Shown in pieces: positions 25,690 through 33,708 of a stretch of 61,569 nt of DNA; positions within the stretch are counted from its first letter, which is position 1; each line of letters begins with the position of its first letter. The translations under genes and the position numbers were made by a program. Location of the stretch: contig LUCB01000016.1 of NCBI GenBank assembly GCA_001593865.1, positions 1 to 61,569 on the forward strand, written 5' to 3'. This DNA comes from Candidatus Bathyarchaeota archaeon B24. GTDB taxonomy: Archaea; Thermoproteota; CALKCG01; B24. The notes beneath the pieces were generated by a model. The model was not told the origin of the DNA and made no database searches. It saw only the letters and a program-made list of their open reading frames with translations.

Positions 25690-25778
25690 GTCTATAGACG
25701 TATCTTTGGAGGATACTTAAGACTTTTCCCATGGGAGGTAAATCTTAAAAGCGTTACACACGGTTATTTCAACCGGAT

Positions 25779-26171
25779 ATGGCCAGCTACTATCTTCCAT
25801 ACGTTAAGGGAAGTATGGAGAACGTAGACCTCGATGAGGACGGGGTTAAAGAGACACTCGTGTTGAAGTTTCAGAACAGGGTGGGCTCAGGGACAGCCTC
25901 GGTCGACTTAAAGGTCTTCGTAGACGGTGTAGACTACACGGAGAAGTCCTCGATCAAGATAGCCGACGGGGAGCCCAAGCCTCTTAAGCCAAACATGTAT
26001 GTCACATCCTACTACGGAGACGAGATAGCCATACTCATAAACCATGGGGGAGAGGTTAAACCCGGTAAACACAAGGTCACCCTCGGTGAACTGGGAAACC
26101 TACGAGGCAACCATAGAAGACGAAGTCAAATAAACACTTCTCCCTCCTACTTTATCCCCAAATCTTTATAG
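25779..26171 (+). CDS. small beta-rich protein, apparently frameshifted near its end
   Basis: The first 103 residues look like a single beta-sandwich (MENVDLDEDGVKETLVLKF, then EVKPGKHKVTL). After about base 26085 the frame turns into LGNLRGNHRRRSQ, unlike the rest. Skipping one base around 26083-26086 continues as VNWETYEATIEDEVK and stops at 26131-26133, giving about 117 residues. This suggests a one-base insertion or an assembly error. There is no signal peptide and I do not recognise the family. The gene diverges from the large glycosidase. Confidence 0.5.
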   Translation: MASYYLPYVKGSMENVDLDEDGVKETLVLKFQNRVGSGTASVDLKVFVDGVDYTEKSSIKIADGEPKPLKPNMYVTSYYGDEIAILINHGGEVKPGKHKVTLGELGNLRGNHRRRSQINTSPSYFIPKSL

Positions 26172-26342
26172 CAGCTATTAACTTAAATTTATTTATTGAT
26201 GTTTATAGTAGTTATAGAGAACAATTCTTTTTAATAGATACTGTTTAAATGAGTATTTTAGAGAGAAAAGGAAGACCTCAAGAGGTGAAGAAAGTTTATT
26301 GAAAAAATCTATAAGTATATTTTATTTCTCCTCCATTACTAT
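26172..26342. other. AT-rich intergenic region with promoter
   Basis: About 170 bases of unusually AT-rich DNA. The last 40 bases contain TAAGTATATTTTATT, a good TATA box for the GTG start at 26343, which would then be almost leaderless. I see no gene in it. Confidence 0.4.
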
Positions 26343-26747
26343 GTGGAAGAGAATAAGCATACCAGGCTTATAATAATTGCAGCGATCCTGTTGGCATTAG
26401 TTACCTGTGTAGCTTTTGCCGCCGTCGTATGGCAGCACACTACGACGATAAAAGTGAAGGAGCCGTTCAAAGTAAAGACGGATTTACCTAGTGAAACTGA
26501 AGTTGAGCCTGGTGACGAAGTGAAAGGTACGATTTCCGTAACAAACGAGGGTAGCTACTCGTATACCGTGACTTTCACGTATACCGTCACAGCCGACCCC
26601 GGAGTGGAATACAGGATCACTCCGGATTCAGGAACGCAAAAAACCCTCGGACCTGGAGAGACATGGGATATCCCGGTCACCATAAGTATTTCTAAGTCCT
26701 CCGCCAGCGGGACGCTGACGATAGTATGGCAAATCGAGAGAACTTAG
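26343..26747 (+). CDS. membrane-anchored beta-sandwich surface protein
   Basis: The 134-residue protein starts with a hydrophobic helix (residues 9-28, IIIAAILLALVTCVAFAAVV) followed by WQHTTTIKVKEPFKV. The rest is one Ig-like beta-sandwich (TDLPSETEVEPGDEVKGTIS, EYRITPDSGTQKTLGPGETW). It should face the cell exterior, either anchored or cleaved. The fold resembles archaeal pilin-like or TasA-like small surface proteins, but I cannot name the family. Start GTG 26343; the overlapping ATG at 26341 runs into a stop after ten codons. Confidence 0.6.
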   Translation: MEENKHTRLIIIAAILLALVTCVAFAAVVWQHTTTIKVKEPFKVKTDLPSETEVEPGDEVKGTISVTNEGSYSYTVTFTYTVTADPGVEYRITPDSGTQKTLGPGETWDIPVTISISKSSASGTLTIVWQIERT

Positions 26748-27007
26748 GCGGGGTGACGGCTTCCATCGTTTTCAGCCGCGTCTTTAACCCATCTTCAGCC
26801 GGGTGAACTCTATCTCTTCATTTTTTCTATTAGGGATTGGATGGAGCCGCGGCGAGCCGGCGGAAGCAAGCTGTATAGGAACGTAGACGCGTCGGCGTCA
26901 GGGCTCGTAGCCGGCTACGGGTCTATACTCATCGTCGAAGCGATTTTGGGTGATGGCTTGATAAATCGATAAGGCTTCATAAGCACTTCATTTACAAGAA
27001 ATGGTGT
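26748..27007. other. intergenic region between surface protein and decayed toxin-antitoxin module
   Basis: A 43-codon open frame (ATG 26841 to TAA 26972) is possible but has no recognisable family. A run of T at 26822-26826 may end the upstream transcript. Nothing else is supported. Confidence 0.3.
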
Positions 27008-27256
27008 GTGAGCGAAGTAGTAAGCGTGAGAGTCAGGAAGGATGTTTAAAGGGTTTTAGAGGAAGCCGGTGTAAACGTCGGTGTGACCGTCAGGGAATAT
27101 CTCGAGGAGCTTGCTTGGGAGATCACGGCTAGGAAGAGGCTGGAGGAGCTTGAGAAGATAGTGGAGGAGCGTGTTAGACCTTCGCCACCAGGGTGGTCGG
27201 TAAAATCCGTCAGGGAGGATCGGGATGAGAATCATAGACTCTTCGGTCATCGTTAA
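27008..27256 (+). pseudogene. vapB: VapB-type antitoxin with premature stop
   Basis: The frame starts GTG 27008 as MSEVVSVRVRKDV, hits TAA at 27047-27049, then continues open for 68 codons: RVLEEAGVNVGVTVREYLEE, a Lys/Glu helix, and a tail PPGWSVKSVREDRDE. The tail matches that of the intact antitoxin at 28136 (PKGSSVDSVRGDRD), which is the toxin-binding part. A Lys codon AAA to TAA change would explain the stop. The end overlaps the toxin start (27225), the usual vapBC layout. Confidence 0.7.
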
Positions 27257-27609
27257 GTTTTTCTCCAAGAAGCCTGGGTGGAGAAGGGTTAAAAAGTATC
27301 TATTAAAACCCTACACCTTAGAATTCGCTGTCAAGGAGCTTGGGAACGCTTTATGGAAGAAGGCGTTAAAAGGTGAAGTGAGTTTCAAAGACACCGTCGA
27401 AATAATCAGAGGTTTTAAACTCATAGCTCGGTTCATCGAGCAGGATGCCGTCATCGAGAGGGCGTTTGAGTTAGCTTTAAAGTATGAACTAACGCTGATT
27501 CGCTCTTTATAGCGGCTGCTGAAAAACCGGAGCCACCCTTGTCACCTGCGATAGCAAACAAGCTGAGGTAGCTCGGCTGCTTGGGCTTCAAGTAGAGCAA
27601 CCGGAATAA
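27225..27609 (+). pseudogene. vapC: VapC-type PIN toxin with two frameshifts
   Basis: The first frame covers about 90 residues of a PIN domain (MRIIDSSVIVKFFSKKPGW, KELGNALWKKAL, ERAFELALKYELTL), then stops at 27510-27512. Reading in the next frame gives DSLFIAAAEK from about 27498, and a second shift near 27527 gives TGATLVTCDSKQAEVARLLG to a TAA at 27607-27609. Together these rebuild a full PIN domain with its third acidic motif. Four bases appear lost before DSLFIAAAEK and one A is missing in a run of A. The RNase toxin is therefore inactive unless the sequence is wrong. Confidence 0.75.
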
Positions 27610-27747
27610 TCGTAGCCTATCCAGATATAACCTCGGGTAATTTATCATGGAAAAACTATAGAGGGGGGAGGACTTAGAGCAACTCTCTACTCGCATGAGT
27701 TATCAACACTGGTAATATCGGTGAAAAACTCTATCGTCTCTTATCCG

Positions 27748-28149
27748 TTATATCGATACCGTTTTTACCCCGGTGGCTTCGGCAGTCTTCCTCTGCTTCA
27801 CGTCTAACGTCAGTAGCGGCAGGTTCTTACTCTTAGCCAGGGCTATGTAGAGCGCGTCATAGACTGTTATGTCCGTCTTCAAAGCTATCTTAAAAGCCTC
27901 TTCGATATATTTTTCTTCAGGCTCCAACACGACGTTTACTCCCACCAGCAGGCTCATGATTTTAAAGAGGGCTAGAGCAGTCTCATAGTCGATCAGCTTC
28001 CTCACGGCGTAGTCTTTCCATATGGCGTTCGAGACCTCTTTAACGGCTAGATCCATGGATACGCTGTTCTTCACATAGTCGACCAGCCTCTCCCATCCAG
28101 GCTCTTTACGTATAAAAGCCGCTAGGGCTGAGGAGTCAACGACTATCAC
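27748..28149 (-). CDS. vapC: VapC-type PIN-domain toxin
   Basis: The 133-residue protein is a complete PIN-domain ribonuclease. It has Asp5 in VVDSSALAAF, Glu in VKEVSNAIW near residue 39, Asp in TVYDALYIALA near 99 and Asp in LLTLDVKQR near 117. VapC toxins cleave tRNA or rRNA when their antitoxin is lost. It overlaps the antitoxin gene by 14 bases. It is homologous to the broken toxin at 27225-27609 and faces it tail to tail. Confidence 0.9.
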   Translation of the reverse strand: MIVVDSSALAAFIRKEPGWERLVDYVKNSVSMDLAVKEVSNAIWKDYAVRKLIDYETALALFKIMSLLVGVNVVLEPEEKYIEEAFKIALKTDITVYDALYIALAKSKNLPLLTLDVKQRKTAEATGVKTVSI

Positions 28150-28369
28150 GGTCTCCCCTCACAGAGTCGACCGAAGAACCCTTGGGAGCCTCGAAGGGTA
28201 TCTTAGAAAGCTCCTCGACGACCTTTCTGATGTTCTCCTCAGCCTTAACCTGTCTAAGCCTCTCCTCGATAAACCTCCTTATCTCCTCAGCCCAGTTGAC
28301 TCTACCGCTATACTTCAACATCTCCTCCTTGATCTCCCTTCTGACCTTAACGCTGATGACACTGCTCAT
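28136..28369 (-). CDS. vapB: VapB-type antitoxin
   Basis: The 77-residue protein has an N-terminal beta strand (VISVKVRREIKEEM, ribbon-helix-helix type), a charged helix and a tail FEAPKGSSVDSVRGDRDSR that should wrap the toxin. It precedes and overlaps vapC, so the pair is translationally coupled, and the dimer probably represses its own promoter. The tail resembles that of the broken antitoxin at 27008. Confidence 0.88.
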   Translation of the reverse strand: MSSVISVKVRREIKEEMLKYSGRVNWAEEIRRFIEERLRQVKAEENIRKVVEELSKIPFEAPKGSSVDSVRGDRDSR

Positions 28370-28431
28370 AACAGGTATACCACTAAGTAAACCATTCTAT
28401 AAACCTTCCGGTCTACCAAGAGGTGTATGAG

Positions 28432-29445
28432 TTAGCGAAGCCCCGTCGCCGCCTCTTTGAAGGCGAAGTATCCAGGCTTCTTCCTCCGATCCTCGTACAT
28501 GAGCCCGAGCGACGTAAGGTATCTCATAAACGGCTCATGGTCTAAAAGCCTCTGGTCCAAAACCCCCTTGAGAGCCCTTCTCGTTTCCTCGTAGTTCCAG
28601 TCTACCAGCGAAAGCCATGAAACGGCTAAGACCCTATCCTCCCGCTCCCCTACCCAGCGGAAGAACTCCCTTATGAACCTAGCCTGAAGCTCCGGAGAGG
28701 AGTCGAGAACCGGGTCTGTCGCACAGCCGACTTCCTGTATCAAAATCTTCTTCTCACCGGCGACATGGACGACGTAGTCAAGCGTCCTAGCGAAGTACTT
28801 CTCGCCACCGGGGTCGAGAGCCTCTTCGACGGGCGACTTCTCGAAGATGCTGCATGGAACATAGTACGTGATGGATAGGTGGTCACAGTAAGGCTCGATA
28901 TCTCTCCAATAGGGTTCCAAACGGTCTCCGGATAAGGCCAGGGTTACGCCGACCCTGACGCTGGGTTCTCCCCGTCGGATGACATGGGCTCCGGTTTTCA
29001 CGTATTCGACATACCCAGGCCACTCGTCCCTATGCTGCCCGAAGTATATGTTCACCTCGTTCCCAAGCTCGATGAAATCTACTAGGTCACCGTAGCGGCC
29101 GAGAAACTCTTCGAGATACCTCTCCCACCGCTCCAGCAGATAAGGGTCGTCGAACCTCGCATTCCTAAGATAAGCCGGCAGATGCTTATGGTCCATATTG
29201 ACGTTCGTGAAAGTAGCCTGTACCACGTATCCTTGACCCTTAAGCTCTTTAAGGTTTAGTAGAAACGTGTCCTCATACGGGTTTATACTCCTATCCATCA
29301 AGGTCCAGATGTATCTACCCAGAGCAGGCTCCATCCACTGAACGATCTCATGGATGAAGCTCAAGTTCAGCTCTTCAGCTATAGACTTTTCAGCCTCGTC
29401 GCAATACCGGGGGACGCGGTCTACCCCTATAGGAACTCGACCCAA
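28432..29445 (-). CDS. glycoside hydrolase-like protein (cellulase superfamily barrel)
   Basis: The 337-residue TIM-barrel protein has the clan GH-A pattern. FIELGNEVNIYFGQ near residues 120-133 provides the acid/base Glu after Asn, and ILIQEVGCATDP near 233-244 the nucleophile Glu. SITYYVP lies between. Such enzymes include GH5, GH53 and GH113 mannanases and galactanases; the exact family is not clear. No signal peptide is present, so the substrate should be an imported oligosaccharide. It is a single-gene unit, divergent from the uroporphyrinogen-decarboxylase-like gene. Confidence 0.7.
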   Translation of the reverse strand: MGRVPIGVDRVPRYCDEAEKSIAEELNLSFIHEIVQWMEPALGRYIWTLMDRSINPYEDTFLLNLKELKGQGYVVQATFTNVNMDHKHLPAYLRNARFDDPYLLERWERYLEEFLGRYGDLVDFIELGNEVNIYFGQHRDEWPGYVEYVKTGAHVIRRGEPSVRVGVTLALSGDRLEPYWRDIEPYCDHLSITYYVPCSIFEKSPVEEALDPGGEKYFARTLDYVVHVAGEKKILIQEVGCATDPVLDSSPELQARFIREFFRWVGEREDRVLAVSWLSLVDWNYEETRRALKGVLDQRLLDHEPFMRYLTSLGLMYEDRRKKPGYFAFKEAATGLR

Positions 29446-29563
29446 GCCTTCACCCTCTTACGGAGGCTTAGGTTCCTCCCGCTATAACTCTTTCCTCAAA
29501 AGAAACTTCAAACTTCTTGAAGAGACGTGAAGACTTAAATCACGACTTCGGCGATCTTAACAT

Positions 29564-30523
29564 GTGTTCATCATGGCGTCTAAGGCTACGCCTAGGGAAA
29601 ACATTCTATCAGCCATCAGGTGGGAGGAGCCTTGGTGGCTTCCATGCCCGATGTTCGACGGCTCGGTCGAGATGGTCGAACCTGGCATAGTCGACCATAG
29701 GACGGAGGGGGTAGACGATTGGGGGATAGTCTGGGAGCTTAGAGACCCATTCTCGGACGGGTTCCCTGTCGACCATCCCATAAAGAGTTTAGAGGATTTG
29801 GACAAGTACCAGCCTCCCTCCCCTTCTAAACGTCGGATACTTGAGCCTGTCTTAAAGGTTGCTCGTAGGGTGGATAGGCGTGTAAGCTTATTGGCTCTAG
29901 AACATGGATGGGGCATATTCGAGAGGGCATGGTTACTCGTAGGCGGTATGCCCAAGCTATTCCTATTATCTAGGCAACACCCGGATGTGGTTGACCAGCT
30001 GATGGATATGGTGGTGGAGGTTAAGCTGGAGGTGCTTGAGACGGTTCTTAGCGAGGTTGAGGTGGACATGGTCTTGTATGGGGATGACTGGGGTATGGAG
30101 GATAGGCTTCTGTTCTCACCCCGGTGGTGGAGGCGCTTCGTAAAGCCTAGGCATGAGAAGCTCTACAGGGCCGTCAAAGAGGCGGGTGCGCTATGCTACC
30201 TCCACAGCGATGGGAAAGTCGAGGAGCTTATACCGGAGCTGATAGAGATGGGTGTAGACATCTTGAATATCCAGCGGGAATGTAACGACTGGCCTAGGAT
30301 CCTGAAGGAGTTCCAGGGCCGCGTAACTCTCTGGGGTGGTGTAAGCGCGAGGACGCTAGACAGGGGGACCGCCGAGCAGGTCGCTAGAGAGGTCGCCGAA
30401 TGTGTCGAGCTCGGTAGGAGGGGCGGGGTGGTCATGGCCCCGGGACACGCGTTGAAGTATCGAAGCGAAAACATCGAAGCCATGAGGAGGGCTTGGGAGG
30501 AGAAGGGAAGATATAGATGCTGA
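29564..30523 (+). CDS. uroporphyrinogen decarboxylase (URO-D) family protein
   Basis: The 319-residue protein (ATG 29573 gives three fewer) belongs to the URO-D/MtaA/CmuA fold. TPRENILSAIRWEEPWWLP is at the start, MVLYGDDWGMEDRLLFSP near 166-184, and SDGKVEELIPELIEMGVDIL near 212-231. The end is APGHALKYRSENIEAM. Members outside heme synthesis are mostly corrinoid methyltransferases or are found in sugar gene clusters with unknown roles. It lacks a heme-gene context and is followed 23 bases later by a small-molecule kinase. TTAAATC about 30-40 bases upstream is a likely TATA box. Confidence 0.82.
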   Translation: MFIMASKATPRENILSAIRWEEPWWLPCPMFDGSVEMVEPGIVDHRTEGVDDWGIVWELRDPFSDGFPVDHPIKSLEDLDKYQPPSPSKRRILEPVLKVARRVDRRVSLLALEHGWGIFERAWLLVGGMPKLFLLSRQHPDVVDQLMDMVVEVKLEVLETVLSEVEVDMVLYGDDWGMEDRLLFSPRWWRRFVKPRHEKLYRAVKEAGALCYLHSDGKVEELIPELIEMGVDILNIQRECNDWPRILKEFQGRVTLWGGVSARTLDRGTAEQVAREVAECVELGRRGGVVMAPGHALKYRSENIEAMRRAWEEKGRYRC

Positions 30524-30546
30524 GTTCACGATAAAGGTGCTAGACG

Positions 30547-31539
30547 GTGAAGCCATCACCTGCCGAGAGGCTTCAGGAATACCTGAACCTTAAGGGTCTT
30601 GATGGGTTAGCCCCTCCTGGGGGTGTAAAGCTCAGAGAGCTAAGGCTCAACGAGAAGCAGGGCTTAAGCAACAAAACCTTCCTCCTCAAGGTCGAGCTTG
30701 AAGACGGCTCGGTTAGAGACCTGATACTTCGGATGTACGTGGGCGACGGTAAAAAAGCGTCGAGGGAGTTTCGTGTATTAAAGTTTCTGCGCGGTAAGGG
30801 CTTACCTGTCCCCATGGTTTACCTTCTCGAGGAGAGCTGTAAGGTTCTGGATAAGCCGTTCATAGTGATGGAGAAGATCGACCCATCACCCGTCGAGGAC
30901 ATGGGTGACCTCGTAGACGCGGCGGCTAAGTCGCTTGTCGAAATCCATAGGATAGACCGGGATGAACTTGAGGGGATACTAAAGGTCAAGGAAGACTACC
31001 CCTCTAGGGACCTCAAGGGTGTCAAGGCTCTATCGGTCATCTCAGCCCTATCGACCCTGAAGTCTCCTCTGACGTTCATGAGATACCTAAGATACGCGGG
31101 AGAGCTAGAGAGGACGCCTGTGGAGGCTAGACTGCGGCTTATCCATGGAGACTATGGGTTCGACAACATAATCTACAGCGGCGGTAGGGCTTACGTGATA
31201 GACTGGGAGAGCGTGGACGTGGCCGAGCCGACCTACGACGTGGCATACGCATACAACTTTCTGGATTTCGAGGACAAGATATCTGGTAGGTCCGAGGATA
31301 GGCTCTCAGACATGTTCCTCGAAGCCTACGAACGCTATGGCGGAACCCTGAGAGACTTCCAGTACTACCGTAGGCTAGCCGCCCTCAAGCTTCTCGTGAT
31401 ATTCGACGCTGTTATGTCCCCGGGGTTGATAGCTCTCATAGCTAGGGAGTTCAGAAAGCTTATGAAAAACCAGGAGTTCAGGCTCTTCATAGGACGGTTT
31501 AAAGAATACCTCCTACGAGTCTTGAGAAAAGCCTCGTGA
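30547..31539 (+). CDS. phosphotransferase (aminoglycoside/choline kinase-like fold)
   Basis: The 330-residue kinase-like protein has the conserved catalytic loop HGDYGFDNIIY near residues 200-210 and the metal Asp in VIDWESVDVAEP near 217-228. PFIVMEKID near 112 forms the hinge. Such proteins phosphorylate sugars, amino alcohols or aminoglycosides. The natural substrate here is likely a sugar or polyol, given the neighbours. The start is GTG 30547. It is co-directional with the URO-D-like gene before it and a transporter-like gene 57 bases after it. Confidence 0.82.
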   Translation: MKPSPAERLQEYLNLKGLDGLAPPGGVKLRELRLNEKQGLSNKTFLLKVELEDGSVRDLILRMYVGDGKKASREFRVLKFLRGKGLPVPMVYLLEESCKVLDKPFIVMEKIDPSPVEDMGDLVDAAAKSLVEIHRIDRDELEGILKVKEDYPSRDLKGVKALSVISALSTLKSPLTFMRYLRYAGELERTPVEARLRLIHGDYGFDNIIYSGGRAYVIDWESVDVAEPTYDVAYAYNFLDFEDKISGRSEDRLSDMFLEAYERYGGTLRDFQYYRRLAALKLLVIFDAVMSPGLIALIAREFRKLMKNQEFRLFIGRFKEYLLRVLRKAS

Positions 31540-31556
31540 AAAGTCGACGATAAATC

Positions 31557-31567
31557 TTAAAAAAACC
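31557..31567 (+). promoter_or_regulatory. TATA box of the first DUF6785-like gene
   Basis: CTTAAAAAAACC lies about 30-40 bases before the TTG start at 31596, placing the transcription start within roughly 10-15 bases of the start codon. Confidence 0.4.
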
Positions 31568-31595
31568 GGCGCATTATATCTGTGCTGGTGAATAC

Positions 31596-33608
31596 TTGAC
31601 TGGAAAATCCTCTGAAGTCGAAGGGGTAAAGCCATCGACGTTGCTGCTATGCGCGATATTCAGCATAATCCTCGCCTACATCATAACTGCTCAGGGGCTC
31701 CTCCTCCCGGTAAGAATGATCTGCGCACAGAGCATAGGCTCCCCGATAATGATGACCGGAGGAGACTTCCCAGGATGGCCCATGCTAGCCCTACTCGTAA
31801 TCATGGCCCTACAATACATACCATCGATGAAAAAATACCTTACGGCTAGAAACATAGCATACCTCTTCGTCGCCATGGTGTCGTGTTCGATGATAGGAGG
31901 AGTTGTGGGAGGCAACGACCAAGCATATCTACTGAGCAGATACGCGATTAGGGAGGAGTTTGGCAGGTATCTGCCAGAGTTCGTGACTCTTCCAACCGAT
32001 GCAGCCGATGCATTGATCAACGGGGTCGGGGACATAAGCCGGATACCTTGGGATGCGGTTTTACCCGCGATCCTATGGCGTTTCTTCATGTTCGGCATAT
32101 TCTCGTGCATAATGATCGGTGTGGCTAACGTCCTACGCCGAGAATGGATCGAGATCGAGAGGATACCATTCCCCTACACCATAGTCTACCACACATGCCT
32201 AGTAAACGTGGAGCATATAAGCGACAGGAAGTGGCCCACAAGGACACCGTTCCTCATAGGGCTGTTAGCCGGATTCGTACTATGCTTCCCGATAGGCGCG
32301 ACATACCTATTCCCATGGTTCCCAGACATATACTCGTGGAAGACAAACACCTGCGGTCCCGGGTCGCATTGGTTTGCCCCACCAGGAATACCATGGCATT
32401 TAGGCATAAACAAACATCCAACATTCTGGGCTCTGATGCTGATAATACCTGTTCACTCGCTCATCAGCATACTCTTCTACCTGTTCGCGTTCGAGGTTGC
32501 ATTGTTCATAGCGTTCGGGGCAGGCTACTATACGCAAATGGCGCAGTACGAGTTCTGCGGGAGAAACTGGTGTGCGCCAAACGCGTATGTAAGCCCGCCT
32601 ATACAGATATCGGTCGTGAGCACCGGGGCGATGATAGGGATATTCGTCTCTATGCTTCTGTCTCAGAGACGTTACCTGATGGAGACTTTGAGGGCTGCGT
32701 TTGGAAGGTTCAGCGGCAGAGCCGAGATAGAGGCCAGGGAACCTATGTCCTACAGAGCATCATGGATAATGATAATAGTGTCATTCATACTGATGATGAT
32801 ATTCTTCATATACACAGGACTCAGCCCATGGCTATCCTTCGTAGTACCCTTCGCCGGGATCGTTACCTGGCTCGTCACTGGTATGGTCTGGGGTAGAGTA
32901 GGCTTCGCCTACGAGCCGTGCTACGACCTCACCCCGGCGTTGATAAGGCTCATGGCCTGGCCTACAGAGCTCCTTCCGACCGTAGACTCCGTCGATTTGG
33001 CTCTAGTACCTCTATTGAGTAGAGAGCATATAGCACACTACGCGGCTGCGGGATTCGGCTCTGCGTTTTACGCGTCCATGCTATCGTATAAGATGGCTGA
33101 CCTTGCGAAGATAAGTACAAGAGATGTGTTCAAGATAATAATGGTCTCGCTCTTCCCAGCTCTGCTAGTATTCCTCTTACTAAGGATAGCTATATTCCCA
33201 GGTCTATACGGAGCTACAAGACTCGGGTATGAGCTCAGAGACTTCGAAGGAGATCTTCAGTGGAACTTCTGGTATAGGCCTGTGGATACACCGATCTCGC
33301 AGGCGGCTCTACACTTGCTTATAGGGTTCTTGATAGTCATCGCGGGTAGATATCTCTACGCGAAGCTGCTATGGTTCCCAGACCCATGGGTCATACCGGT
33401 TTCGTGGGCCTGGGGCGTGTCGCTGTGGGGAGCCTGGGTACCGATCCTAGTGGCGTGGGTGGTTAAGACGCTTGTGCTTAGGATAGGTGGAAGCAAGCTC
33501 TACGAGAGGATGGTCGTACCGTTCGCGTCAGGACTAATACTAGGAGAGGTGTTAGAGGTTCTAACGCTGAGCGTTATAAACTGGGTGATAATGCCGAGGA
33601 TCGTGTAA
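31596..33608 (+). CDS. DUF6785/DUF6784-like polytopic membrane protein, copy 1 (transporter-like)
   Basis: The 670-residue protein has about 13-15 membrane helices. A central loop carries FPWFPDIYSWKTNTCGPG near residues 240-257 and CGRNWC near 320. The C-terminus reads WVVKTLVLRIGGSKLYERM, the pattern of DUF6784. The family resembles OPT-type oligopeptide transporters in topology, but no substrate is known. Two further copies lie at 41835 and 59473. Its neighbours (kinase before, GH4 after) suggest import of a glycoside or sugar acid. The start is TTG 31596 behind a TATA box, and a T-rich tract follows the stop. Confidence 0.72.
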   Translation: MTGKSSEVEGVKPSTLLLCAIFSIILAYIITAQGLLLPVRMICAQSIGSPIMMTGGDFPGWPMLALLVIMALQYIPSMKKYLTARNIAYLFVAMVSCSMIGGVVGGNDQAYLLSRYAIREEFGRYLPEFVTLPTDAADALINGVGDISRIPWDAVLPAILWRFFMFGIFSCIMIGVANVLRREWIEIERIPFPYTIVYHTCLVNVEHISDRKWPTRTPFLIGLLAGFVLCFPIGATYLFPWFPDIYSWKTNTCGPGSHWFAPPGIPWHLGINKHPTFWALMLIIPVHSLISILFYLFAFEVALFIAFGAGYYTQMAQYEFCGRNWCAPNAYVSPPIQISVVSTGAMIGIFVSMLLSQRRYLMETLRAAFGRFSGRAEIEAREPMSYRASWIMIIVSFILMMIFFIYTGLSPWLSFVVPFAGIVTWLVTGMVWGRVGFAYEPCYDLTPALIRLMAWPTELLPTVDSVDLALVPLLSREHIAHYAAAGFGSAFYASMLSYKMADLAKISTRDVFKIIMVSLFPALLVFLLLRIAIFPGLYGATRLGYELRDFEGDLQWNFWYRPVDTPISQAALHLLIGFLIVIAGRYLYAKLLWFPDPWVIPVSWAWGVSLWGAWVPILVAWVVKTLVLRIGGSKLYERMVVPFASGLILGEVLEVLTLSVINWVIMPRIV

Positions 33609-33631
33609 AGAACCGTTAAATCAGACCCCCG

Positions 33632-33656
33632 GATTTTTTAAATTTCCTTTTTTGAA
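33632..33656 (+). terminator. T-rich terminator after DUF6785-like copy 1
   Basis: GATTTTTTAAATTTCCTTTTTTG follows the stop at 33608 by about 25 bases. Two T runs without a strong stem match the usual archaeal T-tract terminator. The GH4 TATA box lies just beyond. Confidence 0.5.
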
Positions 33657-33676
33657 AGGGGAAATATTTTAGACGG

Positions 33677-33684
33677 TTTAAATC
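33677..33684 (+). promoter_or_regulatory. TATA box of the GH4 gene
   Basis: TTTAAATC at 33677-33684 predicts a start site near 33706, close to TTG 33709 and GTG 33712. The upstream GTG at 33700 would lie before it. Confidence 0.5.
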
Positions 33685-33708
33685 TAGTTTATAGGCTGGG
33701 TGTTCTGT

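Noticed and set aside
26841-26972. 43-codon open frame in the gap before the decayed vapBC
   Set aside because: Too short, no recognisable family, no convincing ribosome-binding site or promoter.
29557-30069. 170-codon minus-strand frame over the URO-D-like gene
   Set aside because: Ser/Thr-rich antisense shadow with no family features.
32144-32896. 250-codon open frame inside DUF6785-like copy 1
   Set aside because: Same strand, other frame; basic, His- and Arg-rich composition typical of a shadow frame, and the real frame is membrane-like.
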